A stretch of 64,000 nucleotides of DNA from Ilyonectria destructans (taxonomy: Eukaryota; Ascomycota; Sordariomycetes; Hypocreales; Nectriaceae): the NCBI GenBank assembly GCA_020740775.1, contig JAHEWK010000002.1, positions 4,154,001 to 4,218,000 on the forward strand, given 5' to 3'. Both the position numbers and the translations under genes were made by a program. The notes beneath the pieces were generated by a model, which was not told the origin of the DNA, ran no database searches, and worked only from the letters and a program-made list of their open reading frames with translations. How positions within the stretch are numbered: the stretch's first letter is position 1; each line of letters starts with the position of its first letter. Below, piece after piece: positions 45,848-56,414 of the stretch.

Positions 45848-46638
45848 CTATCTCTTCTTCTCCTTCCTCCTCCTCTCCCACTCGGCACGCTCATCATCAT
45901 CGCTTCCGCTGAACTCGGCATCCTCGTCGCTTTCGTCAGCAACGGGGTGTGAATTACGGCCAGTAGTAGCCACCCCCGTGTGCTCGACGGGAATAAAGTC
46001 ACCAGCGTTCTGGTTGGTGAACTCGTGCTTCTGGATGAGGTCACGCAGCTCTGAGTTGCGAGGGTCAACGAGCTGGAAGGCGGTCAGGCGGGCCTTGTTC
46101 TTAGCACGAGGGTTAGAGCCGGCCTCGAGCATCATCTCGACGAGGGCGAAGCCAAAGGATCGCTGGGCTGGAGGCTCCGAGTTGAGCCAGCGGACGGCGG
46201 TGTGCAGCGGGGTGTCGCCCTCGAGGCGGTTGACGGGGTCGCATTCGAAGTCGGGTTGGTCGAGGAGGAGATCGATGATGTCGTCTGGGAGGCGGGCTGT
46301 TAGTTAGGTCTGGGGTGCGTTGCGCCGTCTGGCCGGAGGTTTTGGATAGTCATGGACGGCAGAGCAGTGGAGGAGACGCACAGTTTCCGCGGGAGGCGGC
46401 CTCGTGATACAAATGGTTGCCCATGATGGTGGTCGTTTGGTTCAGCAGCTTTGTGATTTCGGCATCGGACTTGTCCTTGAGGCACTCGGTGAGGAGTTCG
46501 GTGTTGTCGCGGCGACAGGCCTCGATCAGGAGCTCCTTGACCGAGGCGCCCTGCGATGGCACTGGTGTTTCAGCGTCGTCTTCTTAGCTGGTGGACAGAA
46601 GGGGGCTTCCATACATCGTGCACCTCGTCACCAGCCAT
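45848..46638 (-). CDS. YAR1: Ankyrin-repeat protein YAR1
   Basis: Three exons: 46638-46632 (7 nt), 46579-46382 and 46284-45848; 213 aa. Yeast Yar1 is an ankyrin chaperone that escorts ribosomal protein Rps3 to the nucleus. Two or three ankyrin repeats are visible: VKELLIEACRRDNTELL, GNHLYHEAASRGNYDIIDLL, then LEGDTPLHTAVRWLNSEPP, and LVEMMLEAGSNPRAKNKARLT, ending in DLIQKHEF and an acidic Ser/Asp/Glu then basic tail. The second splice (97-bp intron) is certain because it makes RGNYDIIDLLLDQP. The tiny first exon (MA) is the best model; an alternative acceptor three bases upstream would add one residue. Divergent from RPC11. Confidence 0.85.
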
Positions 46639-47329
46639 CGTGATGCTGTCTGACTGGGCAAAGTTCTAGATGTTGCTTTGGCGGATCTGCTCTTGGCGAT
46701 CTCGCGGGGAGCGGGGTAGTTTGGCTCGAGGGGGGTTGTGCGCTGGGACGAGATGTCGACGGCGGGACGGAAGCGGATGAGTCGGAGTTGGCAGTTCTGT
46801 GGGTTTGGGACGGAGGATTACAGCAGAGGAGACGAGATACGGAGGCGCTTCTTGTGCGTCGTCGTGGGACAAAGTTGCACCAGGAGGTGGCAGTGAACAA
46901 ACAGCCGCCTGGCGCTCCGAGATTGGCGGTTGGTTGGTTGGTTGGTTGGGGCTCCATGGCGGTCACTTAGCGCTCTCTGCCACCTGCGCTGACGAAGGGG
47001 GGCTGGCGCCCAGTGGACACAGCGCTGGAAGGCTGACCCAATGGCGGGGAAAGGCGCTAGCGACCACGAGGCTCAAAGGCTCTTAGGCATCATGCACGAG
47101 ACCCCACCATGCCGAGAGCGCTCCAGCTGGTTCCAGGCCCAGGCCGGAAATTTTCCCAGCAGGCGGGCGGAACACTTTAACCATCACCAAACGACGAGTG
47201 CATGAAACGGACGGAATCCACGCCTGCATATTTGAAACAGAACAGCGCTTGGGCTCTCCTACGACGGAATATCGGAGCGCATTGAGTACCGTACCTACAT
47301 CTCCCGCACGGAGCCAACCAACCGCAGCC
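46639..47329. other. Divergent promoter, YAR1 / RPC11
   Basis: 691 bp between divergent starts of two genes for ribosome and Pol III function, so co-regulation is plausible. Contains a short (GGTT)n run near 46930. Confidence 0.45.
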
Positions 47330-47735
47330 ATGTTGCTCTGTAAGGAACCCTCCGCAAGCCTCTCTCCATCAAGCCTCCCAAGCTAACCACGGCGACGCTT
47401 CGCCTCCTCCAGTCTGCCCCCATTGCGCCAACATCCTCACCGTGTCACTGACCAACACGCGAACCAACCGCCTCGAGTGCCGCACCTGCCCCTTCGAGCA
47501 CCAGATCACCGAGCCCGTCTTCTCGCGCCGCGTGTACGAGCGGGTCGAGAAGGAGGACGTCTTTGGCGGGCCGGGCGCCTGGGACAACGCGCAAAAGGGC
47601 CGCGTGCAGTGCCCTGCCGAGGGCTGCGACGGCGACGAGGCTGCCTTCTTCCAGGTGCAGATCCGCAGCGCCGACGAGCCCATGACGAGTTTCTACAAGT
47701 GCATGACGTGTGGCAACCGGTGGAGAGAAAACTAA
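47330..47735 (+). CDS. RPC11: RNA polymerase III subunit RPC10 (yeast Rpc11)
   Basis: Two exons: 47330-47339 (10 nt) and 47413-47735; 110 aa, the family's exact length. This TFIIS-like Pol III subunit provides RNA cleavage and helps termination and reinitiation. The N-terminal zinc ribbon is CPHC...CRTCPFEHQ; the C-terminal TFIIS-type ribbon is CPAEGC...CMTCGNRW. The catalytic hairpin motif QIRSADEPMT is intact. Only the spliced start (MLLFCPHCANIL) gives the full first ribbon; unspliced frames miss it. The intron is 73 bp. Confidence 0.95.
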
Positions 47736-48068
47736 GGTTGGTGGGGTTTTGAGCCATCTCTCGAGTCGAGAGCCTTGTTTGTGCGAGGAGAATGGAGTTG
47801 ATGGTTTGCGTTTTCGGAATATCATGGACTTTCTCTTGCGGTCCCCGGTGTCGTAGGGTGTCGTTGACAGTGGTGATTGTGTTGTTTCTTGGTGACTCAG
47901 TGTGGCCATGTTGTTCTGTGTTCCTCTATGCGGCTGAGTGTCTGCCCTATACCGCTCGAAAGGTATGGTTTATGGCCAAATTGTAGTAGTAGTTCAAGTT
48001 CCAGTCTCCCGGGCCATTTCGTTCGTAGCTCGTCGCGCATAGTGTCGTGGTGAAAGATGGTTTGGCCA
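47736..48068. other. Convergent intergenic region, RPC11 / MED31
   Basis: 333 bp of 3' flank; nothing recognised. Confidence 0.5.
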
Positions 48069-48539
48069 TCACTCCCGGTGCCACTCCACCGAGGCCTTCA
48101 TGCCCTCCTCCACCAGCCGCTGCACCACATCCGGGCTCATGATCTGCTGGCGAAACATCTCCTGCTGCAGCAGCTCGAGGTGGCGCAGCGTCGGGCCCGG
48201 GTACGTCAGGTACTTGAGGTACGGCGGCTGGTTCCAGTACTGGAGGTAGGCGAGGTAGGCGACAAACGCGGGCTGGTTGAGGAGCTTCTGGGAGGCGAGG
48301 TGGTTGAGATAGTAAGGGTTGGCGAGGGATTGGACGAACTGTGCGCAGCAAGGGAACCGTGTGAGTGAGGGATTGCTTCATCGATGGATCATCATCGTCG
48401 CAAGGGGAGGAGAGGACAAACGAACCTCGAGCTCGATCTCGAATCGCGAGAAGCCGCCGTACTTGGGCTCCGCGTCCGTCGCAGCAGGCGCCGGGGGTGG
48501 AGAGCCCATTACAATATCCTGGGGAGCTTCAGTTGCCAT
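48069..48539 (-). CDS. MED31: Mediator complex subunit 31 (Soh1)
   Basis: Two exons: 48539-48426 and 48338-48069; 127 aa. The product begins MATEAPQDIVMGSPPP and carries the strongly conserved MED31 core: RFEIELEFVQSLANPYYLNH, then FVAYLAYLQYWNQPPYLKYL and YPGPTLRHLELLQ. MED31 sits in the Mediator middle module and helps couple activators to RNA polymerase II. Two larger ORFs in other frames on both strands cover this locus, so the gene is easy to miss. The 87-bp intron falls within ELE|FVQSLANP. Confidence 0.94.
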
Positions 48540-49006
48540 CGCGGAGGAGGTTGTGAGAGGTGATGCGCTCGAGAATGGGCTTTGTGTTGGTGTTGATCAA
48601 TTTGTGGAGCAGCGAAAGTCGCAGGCGTTGTCGCTGTATTCGTAGTTGACGCGCAGAGGCCAAGCAAAAAGGCAGAGTTCCTCCAGGACCGTGACCCACT
48701 CTACGTCATTTAATACCCTGTAGGCATAATCATATCTATGGCAGGAATACTGTCTGGCTACACTTGTACAATGTATTCTTTTAGCAATATATGATGGACA
48801 TTTAATTGCAGGTTGCTTCTCTCAACTCTCATAGCCTCTACGTATTTTATCTTTGATGGCGTTACAAGCCCACTCTGAAGTCGTGACATGGCATGACAGA
48901 ACCACCACTTCAACCATTTTCGCCTCGGGCGCCAAAGTTTAGCCCTCTATACCTCCTGTAGTCAACCAGACCTTATAAGAACCCCCATAATATGAAACCA
49001 GGCCGT
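48540..49006. other. Intergenic, left border of the accessory cluster
   Basis: 467 bp: the promoter of MED31 plus an AT-rich 3' flank of the membrane-protein gene. Gene type changes here from conserved to accessory. Confidence 0.45.
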
Positions 49007-49732
49007 TTAAAACAGCCTAGGTGTCGGTGTCCAAACATCTCCGGCAAGGCCGTACCACACCCCATTAATCGTTGCTGCAACGAAAAAGGCCGAAATGACA
49101 CTGGCAAAGCCAACCTCACAAGCCAGCATCTTCTGCCTCCATCTCGACAGGCTTGTGCGGGATATGAATTTCACTAGAATGTGCGCTTGCTCTAAGCTCC
49201 AGAAAGGGAGGGTCATCATGAGCGCCCCAAACCAAAAATTCGAGTAAGGCATGCCGTAGAACAAGTATTCGTCTCGTTGGTGGTACTTGTAGATGTGGGC
49301 CACGGATGTGTTGGTGCATTCGAACATTGGGGTGCCGATGGTGCCAAGGAGCACCACCAGAAAATAGGTGGTGTAATATCCGAACTTTCTATACAGGATT
49401 GCGCGATGGTCGTCGAGCAAGACGAGCGGGATTCCGAAGAAAAAGGCGTAGAACAGAATCATCGCCAGTGCTGCCTTTTCTTCCGCCATGGTCCACGCAG
49501 TGATGAACCGCTCATCTGTCGTCAGCCTGAAGTAATATTTGCTGTCGAATATCCATTCCATTACGCCACCGCCGATTGAGGAAGCGAAATAGACACCATA
49601 GAAGACGGGGTTTCTTGAGCGCCAGACGTAAATCAGTCCACCGAAGAAAAGGCACAGCGACACGATTTCGTAAAGCCGGATAACCTCCAGACTTGCGACT
49701 TCGTCAGGATCTGAAGTGTTGATGGGATCCAT
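49007..49732 (-). CDS. Polytopic membrane protein of unknown function
   Basis: Single exon, 241 aa. I do not recognise the family with certainty. Six or seven hydrophobic segments are visible, at about 18-38, 43-60, 90-112, 120-142, 160-180 and 205-228. Potentially functional polar residues within or beside helices include GGGVMEWIFDSKYYF (Glu/Asp near helix 2), PMFECTN and the C-terminal GLAGDVW. Size and helix count recall the small membrane-bound terpene cyclases of meroterpenoid and indole-diterpene clusters, but no signature of those was confirmed, so this is only a size analogy. It is divergent from the kinase-like gene, sharing a 411-bp promoter with a perfect palindromic motif, which argues for membership in the cluster. 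Confidence 0.75.
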   Translation of the reverse strand: MDPINTSDPDEVASLEVIRLYEIVSLCLFFGGLIYVWRSRNPVFYGVYFASSIGGGVMEWIFDSKYYFRLTTDERFITAWTMAEEKAALAMILFYAFFFGIPLVLLDDHRAILYRKFGYYTTYFLVVLLGTIGTPMFECTNTSVAHIYKYHQRDEYLFYGMPYSNFWFGALMMTLPFWSLEQAHILVKFISRTSLSRWRQKMLACEVGFASVISAFFVAATINGVWYGLAGDVWTPTPRLF

Positions 49733-49977
49733 GGCAAATTAATTCAAGAAATATAGCTCAAAAAAAATTAGTCTTTCCAAGTATTCTGAAACCTAAAAGA
49801 AAATGTGATCCTATCTGTCTGGTGATATAATAAGTGTTTGGTGAAAAATATGCATGTTGTGGTGAGAAGGGGCGGCGGACCCAGGCAGGATAAGATGGCC
49901 TCTATACCGAGGCATGAGCTGAAGCCGGGGCATTTTTTCCGCAACGAACGTTCTCCTTATTGCATTGACCCTGCATA

Positions 49978-49990
49978 TTTCGGGCCGAAA
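49978..49990. promoter_or_regulatory. Candidate Zn2Cys6 operator TTTCGGGCCGAAA
   Basis: A perfect inverted repeat of six bases per arm around one central G (CGG-N1-CCG core), in the divergent promoter 246 bp upstream of the membrane-protein start and 154 bp upstream of the kinase-like start. Matching sites occur in four other cluster promoters. Zn2Cys6 dimers commonly bind paired CGG triplets. Confidence 0.5.
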
Positions 49991-50143
49991 CTCTTGGCTG
50001 ATTTGCTCCCTGCCGTTTGCAAGTTGGAGTTCGAAGTAAGGTAAGTAGTACATAATGCAGCCTAAGATCTCCGATTCCGATCAAATGATCAATAGAGTGA
50101 GGAATTATACGAAACATGATTTGATCACATCTATTACTTGACC

Positions 50144-51301
50144 ATGATGACGACTTCCGATTTTCAACAACGCAGCAGCCGTCACGATCTCAATACAACT
50201 AAGGATCTACCCACAAGTCCTGAGTCAATCACGCCCAAATGGCTCTCGGAATCATTTGGCCTAAAAGTCGAGGGTATTAATATTCGTCATGTAATTCCTG
50301 GAACGGCAACCAAGGTGCTAGCAGATTTGGAATATCCCGTGGGCTCCCAGGTCAAAGACAAGTCAAGCAGCCACCCCACAGCGATATGCATCAAGGGTGG
50401 ATTCGATCAGAGTCTCTTCGACCTTGGAATGACCTCAGCGTACTTGAGAGAGGTTCACTTCTTTGCCGAGTTCGGGAACAGCGAACATGTACGCACTCCA
50501 CACATGTGGTATGGCGCAACGAATCCCACTCAAGGTCAGGGAATCGTCATTATGGAGGACTTGTCGGCAAAGGGATGCAAATTCGGCGAATGCACAGAGC
50601 CTTGGCATCCGGTCATCGTTGGCCGCGTCTTGGAGCAGCTTGCTGTCTTGCATGCTGCAACATGGGGTGCGAATCCTGCGGACCATCCATGGCTCGCCGA
50701 TAACCCAGTGCAGGATGTCGGCGCCGTTATGTTTGCACCGGAATACTGGGACTCTCACTTCAATACCGGCCAAGCGCCTTCAGATGTTCCTGATTTTCTG
50801 CGAGACAGGGCCCGTGTGCATGCAGCTTTCAAGCAGATGTGGGAAGAGGAGAAGAATGACACGCGGTTGAGATGCATCTTGCATGGCGATGCACACATTG
50901 GAAACACGTACTTTGAAAAGGATGGAGACCCAGTCCTCCTAGACTATCAGACGGTGTACATTGGCTCAGCTATGCATGACGTCGCCTACTGGATCGGCGG
51001 GTCATTGAGCACTGAGGATCGTCGACTCCACGAGCGAGAGTTGCTGGACACGTACTTACGTGCGCTCCATACCAACGGAGCTCCCTTATTCCAGCGACAC
51101 GAAGTGTGGGAGGACTATTCGAAACACATGCTTCACGGTTTCTTCTGGGTGATTACGGGCACGGCTATGCAGACGAGGGAGAGGGCACACGCAATGGCCC
51201 AGCGATTCATCGCATCCATAGAGGACCTATCCAGCCTGTATTTGCTTGAATCTCGGAAGAAGTGTAACGCAAATTCTGAGGATATAGTAAATGGGAATTA
51301 A
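50144..51301 (+). CDS. CHK/aminoglycoside-kinase-like phosphotransferase
   Basis: Single exon, 385 aa, start ATG 50144 (50147 also possible; the longer frame starts with TTG). The fold is the protein-kinase-like APH/choline-kinase superfamily. The catalytic loop is ILHGDAHIGNTYF (about residues 245-257, HGDxxxxN) and the metal-binding segment is VLLDYQTVYIGSAMHDVAYW (about 264-283). The N-lobe shows ICIKGGF with the likely ATP-anchoring Lys and IVIMEDL as hinge. Such proteins phosphorylate small molecules; family members act on choline-like substrates, antibiotics or steroids. In this cluster it could modify the product or an intermediate, or confer self-protection; this is inference. Confidence 0.85.
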   Translation: MMTTSDFQQRSSRHDLNTTKDLPTSPESITPKWLSESFGLKVEGINIRHVIPGTATKVLADLEYPVGSQVKDKSSSHPTAICIKGGFDQSLFDLGMTSAYLREVHFFAEFGNSEHVRTPHMWYGATNPTQGQGIVIMEDLSAKGCKFGECTEPWHPVIVGRVLEQLAVLHAATWGANPADHPWLADNPVQDVGAVMFAPEYWDSHFNTGQAPSDVPDFLRDRARVHAAFKQMWEEEKNDTRLRCILHGDAHIGNTYFEKDGDPVLLDYQTVYIGSAMHDVAYWIGGSLSTEDRRLHERELLDTYLRALHTNGAPLFQRHEVWEDYSKHMLHGFFWVITGTAMQTRERAHAMAQRFIASIEDLSSLYLLESRKKCNANSEDIVNGN

Positions 51302-51865
51302 CATAGGTCATAATCGGAGACAATATTACTCAGACGATTTACCTATAAATGAAGTGTTGTGTCACCCTGTACCAGCTTGTTGAATATCTCAACCCGCCCC
51401 AACCTGTATTCGTATTCGTGTTTTCAATGTCAACTGCCTGGGGAAACGTGGTAGATTAGAACCGTTAGCCTACGCTCCGAGATACGAGGGCTGTCTTCTG
51501 GCGGAGACGGGGAACCGCTGTCTCCGGACCCCCGCATTTCCTCCCGGGCTCCGGAGATTTCGGCATGCATCACGAACCCTTCGTTCCGATCATTATGTTC
51601 GGTCCGACAACCTATCATGGCGTTCTCACCACAGCGGAATGGGCTAGTCAACCGTATTTGCTCCGGAGCGTGACCCTGTGCAGTACGCTGAAATAGACTA
51701 GATCGCTCGAAGTGATGGATCATTTACGACCTCGTACCGCCTCCAGTTTAAAGTCCATTCATTGACGAAGCGCTCTTCCTCGTAATAAAGTTTGACAGCG
51801 ATAACAACAAATAAATCAATACCAACACTGAACTATCAGCATTAAAAGGGAACTTGGAAGCAAAT
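51302..51865. other. Intergenic, promoter of SnoaL-like gene
   Basis: 564 bp, no gene. Contains the CGG-N-CCG motif at 51598-51607 and several other CGG/CCG triplets at 51480-51560. Confidence 0.5.
51598..51607. promoter_or_regulatory. Candidate operator TTCGGTCCGA
   Basis: Palindromic core TCGGTCCGA, 258 bp upstream of the SnoaL-like start; same CGG-N1-CCG layout as the site at 49978. Confidence 0.4.
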
Positions 51866-52585
51866 ATGGCTGTCGGAGAGTGGAAGGACGAGGTCAGTTC
51901 CTGGTCCAGTACCCTGTAGCATCTGATGGCGATTCTAACGCATGGTCATCTTTGCGCAGACCAATCTCACCACCGTTGAGGCGTTGCATAACGACCTTAG
52001 TTACACCCCTAGCAGCGTGAGCAGCCACCTTCATCTCAATAGAGCCACATCTACTGACCTCAGAGCCGCTAGTACCATGACCCGGCTTTTGCTGAGCAAG
52101 AGCAGGAGATCCTGCAACACTACAAGGATTGGGCCTACTTTGCCAACTTCAAGTTCAAAGTTGATCCGGACCAGGGGCACAACTTCTACGATCTTGATGA
52201 TGTCTTGTACTACGATTTGATGGGCGTCGTAACGCGTGGTAGCTTCGGCGCGCACTTCGACCGAATTGGACCTTACTTTGCCAATGCTCACATCGCATTC
52301 AAAGACCTCGAGGTTTATGCCACATCGCCCACATCCGGCTGGTCCAGTATGGTCCAGCGGTACTGGGGAAAATCCACCGACGGTGTCGACTTTGATTTCA
52401 CCTTTCGCATTACTGGCATCTTGCAGAAGAAGGACGGGGGCTGGCGATTTGTCCATGAACATGTCTCATTCCCGGTGGATATGAAAACACAAAAGGCCGA
52501 CTTCAGCTGTGGTCTGGAGGCAAGTGTGGCATTGTATATTGGCAAGGACCGAGACCAGGCCGAGAAGGATGGGAAGGCTTATTGA
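51866..52585 (+). CDS. SnoaL/NTF2-like protein
   Basis: Three exons: 51866-51892, 51960-52016 and 52073-52585; 198 aa. Both introns are phase 0 with good acceptors. The product starts MAVGEWKDETNLTTVEALHND and has the alpha+beta cone-fold pattern of SnoaL-like proteins: helices around YTPSSYHDPAFAEQEQEILQ, then VLYYDLMGVVTRGSFGAHFDRIG, HIAFKDLEVYAT, FTFRITGILQKKDGGWRFVHEHVSFPV. Members act as cyclases, isomerases or hydrolases in polyketide and meroterpenoid pathways, or as small-ligand binders. HEHVSFP and the GWRF strand are typical of the fold. No catalytic residues can be assigned with confidence. Confidence 0.82.
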
Positions 52586-53149
52586 GTACTTAACTGCCAC
52601 TAGGTAGTCGATTGATGTTCATTAGTTGTAGTTATCTCCAGGTAGTAAAATTCCAATCATGGCCGAGGGGTTGTTTTCTACTGCGAGCTCAGAAACGAAG
52701 CAGACATAGTCCGGATACAACCAAATACATATCTGTTCAAGCCTTAATTGAGTTCCAAGAGTTGCGTGATCCAGAAGTCTCCGGGGGGGACTCTATTAAG
52801 AAAACCGCTTCGGTGCCAAGCTGCCCGTAGGACGCCGGGGTGCTATGACCCTACATAAAGTAGCAAGGAAAAATAACATGCAATCAGTAGTTAAATATCC
52901 AAAGCCATGATTGCCAATTTAAGTAAGTCACAGATGGTGTTTTCCCCGCAGAATCCAAGTACCCGGCCGTCGGGATACTCAGTTCCGGGGAAGTGCGCTA
53001 TCTAAGATCCGCGGGACTGCAGCTGGTTTCTCTCCGACCACGCCGGATTTTCTCCCAGCCCAAGTTGTTTTCCACTGTCCATCTCAAATTTACGTCATTC
53101 ATCACTGCAGCATAATAATCCCGCAATTCCACCCCAGAATTTACAAGAA
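52586..53149. other. Intergenic, promoter of cluster regulator
   Basis: 564 bp with no gene. Contains CCGGCCGTCGG at 52964-52974 but no exact CGG-N1-CCG site. Confidence 0.45.
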
Positions 53150-56142
53150 ATGGCCAGTCCGAGACAGGTCCGACCACCTAAGCGCCGCCCGGTGGCATGT
53201 CTCCATTGTCGAGAGAAGAAGGTCAAATGTAAGATGATAGTGAAGAAATAGTACCTCCATTCATAAAACACTCATTGACTGAATCATAATTTTCATAGGT
53301 GATGGGTCCCAACCATGCAGCTATTGTGCTGTAGGTATCTCCGCCTTCCCTCGGGAACTTAGAGGCCGTGCATGTATTGAACCAGCCTAACATCTGCGCT
53401 AGGCCAGAGAAATAGGATGTGTCTTTCCAAGAAAAGCCAGCCGTCGAAGGGATAAACGTATGGAATACTCTGGTACCATTCCTGCCACTCATGATGACAT
53501 GTTTGGACACAGGGAGACTGCATCCAGCGCCAGACGGTCCCAGTGACGAATTTAGACCTGTGGCTAGAAGCTCAAGTCACAACTTCCATGCGCAAACATC
53601 ATTCAGAAGCCCGGAAAATCTAGGAGGTAATCAGTCGCGGTTCAGTGATTGCTGCCTTGATTAACTATTTATGTTAGAACACCATGACCATGCTCTGTCG
53701 CATCCTCCGCCGATTCACTGTTCTCCACCACCCCTTCATGGCCGTAGAAATTGGTCCGCGGCATCTCCGGGAAGAAACAATGGCAACAACGTGTTGTTTG
53801 ACTTGACAGGTGTTGTTTCACCACCCGATACATCGAACAGCACGGCAGAGTATTCAGAGTTGGCCTCGACTCTGGACCTTGACCCGGTCATGCGTCACAT
53901 TCCGGAACTTGGAGGATCTTTGAGCGGAGGAAGTGGCAATAGCTTCGAAGGAAGTATCATTGAGCCAAATGTCAGTGGATACAAGCTCTTGTCCCAATTT
54001 CAAACGACTACTGACGCAAAGCTTATCTACAGACTGGGAGCGAGTACCACGGTAAATACATGCCGATGGAAGAAGGGTTAATGGCGCTGACTTCCTCAAA
54101 GGTGCCAGCTCCATTCTAGCGATATGCTCAGCGGCTGCAATTGAATGGGTTGTTCAACAAACACATAATCAACGCTACCCTCGCCTTAGCGAGTCAATGG
54201 CAGCGACAATTGCCAGTCAACTGAAGTTGAATAAACGCTTTGACAGAGAGCGAGCGCCAGAACCAAGTTTTGAAGCAGCATGGAGGTACTATGAAGGTAA
54301 TCTGAGCCTTCATCTACCCGGAGCATACGGCATGGCTGACTCTGCGAACCCTCTAGCGTATTTCCAACAGGCTGAGTCGGTGTTTCCTGTCATCAATCGC
54401 CCTTCTTTTGAATCACGTCTTCGACAGACTTTTAATCAAGGCGAGAAATCAGATGACGATCCAGCTTGGTATGCGTTGCGTCATATCATCTACGCTGCTG
54501 GAAAGCGACAGTTGCTCAATAACGACCCGCAAGAACACACCTTCTCTCACATCCAGGAACAGTGCTGGCCCTACTTTGAAAATGCAATGTCTGTCTATAC
54601 GGAGTTACTTTTCGCTGAGGTATCGATCATGGGTGTTCAGGCGTTGATTGCAATGGCAAGTTACCCTTGAGTTTCGCGAGAATATTTCTAACAGCTTCTT
54701 CTCTAACAGGCAATGTTCGTGGAGGGACTGGGGAGTCCCTGCTTGGAATACATGCTTTGCACAGGCGCTTCACGCCTAGCCCAGTCTCAGGGACTCCACC
54801 GACAACCCCCTAGAGATTGGAAGCTATCCAAGTCACAAGTTTCCCAGAGAAACCTGCTTTTTTGGACAATTTATTCTTATGACAAGCATATTTCTCTCCG
54901 CGCTGGGAGGCCTTCGGTATGTGCTAATCCAGACTATGATTGAAAAAGGCCTCAAGTTGATTTGTTTGTGTTGAAGGCTATAGATGACGACGACATAACA
55001 TGCGCCCCGCCGAGATTCTCGGATCAGAACGGCATTGAAGGAGCGTGGGTATCAAAAGTGGTAGAACACGCGCGACTATCATCCGAGATCACAAAGTGGC
55101 TCGCCATATTTCGGAGTAAAAACATTCCACTGGACGATTCCATCCATAAGCTTCGCAAACTAAATGACCGTTTGACGAGTTGGCGCGAATCCCTCCCAAC
55201 TCCATTCCGGCCTGGGTCAGATCTGAAGAGAGCAGCGACTACGACGTCGAAGCTCCATATCAACCAGATCATTTACATCCACTGTGCACTTCATGGAAGC
55301 ATAGTCGTGTTAAATTCACCATTTGCATTGCCGTGGCTTGCTGAGACAATGGCTGTCGGCAATGATGCTCTCTACGAGAGTCAGGTTCAGAAAAGCACAC
55401 CCTTGGTCGTCGAGGCAGCGCGAGCAATCATCAAGCTCACACACTTCATTGAAATTGACTGTTCTACTCCTGTGTGGTAAGACTCCTTTTTGGTTTTATT
55501 TTCTCCAATTTTGGTTGACTTCCTGGAGCATTGCGTTGTCTGTGAAGCCTGTTTTCAAGTTTCCCGTCATTAACTCTGGATCCCTTCTGTGCCGACAGGT
55601 TATCCTTCTATTACCCATTCATCGCGGTAGTGAATATATTCATATATATTCTCCGATTTCCAACGCGACCGACGGTTCAGATGGATCTGTCCCTGCTCGA
55701 TGTTGTTACGGGGTACTTCGGCCGTGTGGAACTGGCGACTTCAGCTTCTGTGTCGTTTCCTTTTGTGCGTGAACTTTCTCAGTGCGCTCAAGAGGCGGCA
55801 ACAAGGGCCCGGACTTCGAAGACGCCATCTAATAGCCTAGTCGCCACTTCTACCACAGCCACAAATTCTAAACCCCAAAATGAGTTTAGGGGAACATCAC
55901 TCCAACCTCAAAGTGGATTGAGGGAAGCGAGGTTCGAGTTCGATCTCACATCGCCCAGAGATAATGCACAGGACCTTGGGCTCGATTTCCAAGGTGACTC
56001 CCAGATAGTCAACCAGTCTGGTGTCATGGAATTTGATATAGAAGATCCCCTTTTGGGGCTATTGGAGACAGATTTGAGTTGGGGTCTTCTTTCGGTCATC
56101 CCCAGAGCGGAGCACATGTCAGCAACTGGAGATGTGCAATAA
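53150..56142 (+). CDS. Zn2Cys6 transcription factor, likely cluster regulator
   Basis: Nine exons: 53150-53228, 53299-53330, 53403-53457, 53513-53626, 53678-54043, 54102-54655, 54710-54916, 54977-55476 and 55599-56142; 816 aa. Splicing the first three exons creates a textbook zinc cluster C-x2-C-x6-C-x5-C-x2-C-x6-C at residues 17-43 (ACLHCREKKVKC, PCSYC, GC), which validates the model. The fungal-specific middle homology region follows (YFQQAESVFPVINRPSFESR, ALIAMAMFVEGLGSPCLEY, SQGLHRQPPRDW, LFWTIYSYDKHISLRAGRPS). The seventh exon joins the sixth through an intron whose donor is GCAAGT (GC-AG), because the nearby GT donor breaks the frame. The exon 5/6 junction is the least certain. The position inside the cluster suggests a pathway-specific activator. 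Confidence 0.87.
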
Positions 56143-56414
56143 GTAGTTGAGCTTCTGGACCAATTGCTTCTGATTTATTTGGTTGTTTGTCTTTCAAATA
56201 CTCATATTTATGCACATCTAGGTTATAACCGAGCCTGGCGCGTACTCCAACAAACACCTCGCAGAAACTATGGAAACTATACTTGGTATTTCCTTCCCCA
56301 CAGAGCCTCCGCAATGCTTAAAAATTGTCGATTCGCCGGCCTGTTGTTTTCACAAGGTAATCTCGTTGCTTGTGCCCTCTTTGTCCAAGTTTCGTGCTGA
56401 ATCAAAGAAGTTCT
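56143..56414. other. Short convergent intergenic region
   Basis: 272 bp of 3' flanks between regulator and cyclase-like gene; nothing recognised. Confidence 0.5.

Noticed and set aside
47947..48381. 144-codon minus-strand ORF
   Set aside because: Overlaps MED31 in another frame; Pro/Ala/Arg-rich shadow.
49007..49732. Firm call as a Pyr4/PaxB-type terpene cyclase
   Set aside because: Only size and helix count agree; no signature was confirmed and no prenyltransferase lies in the window.
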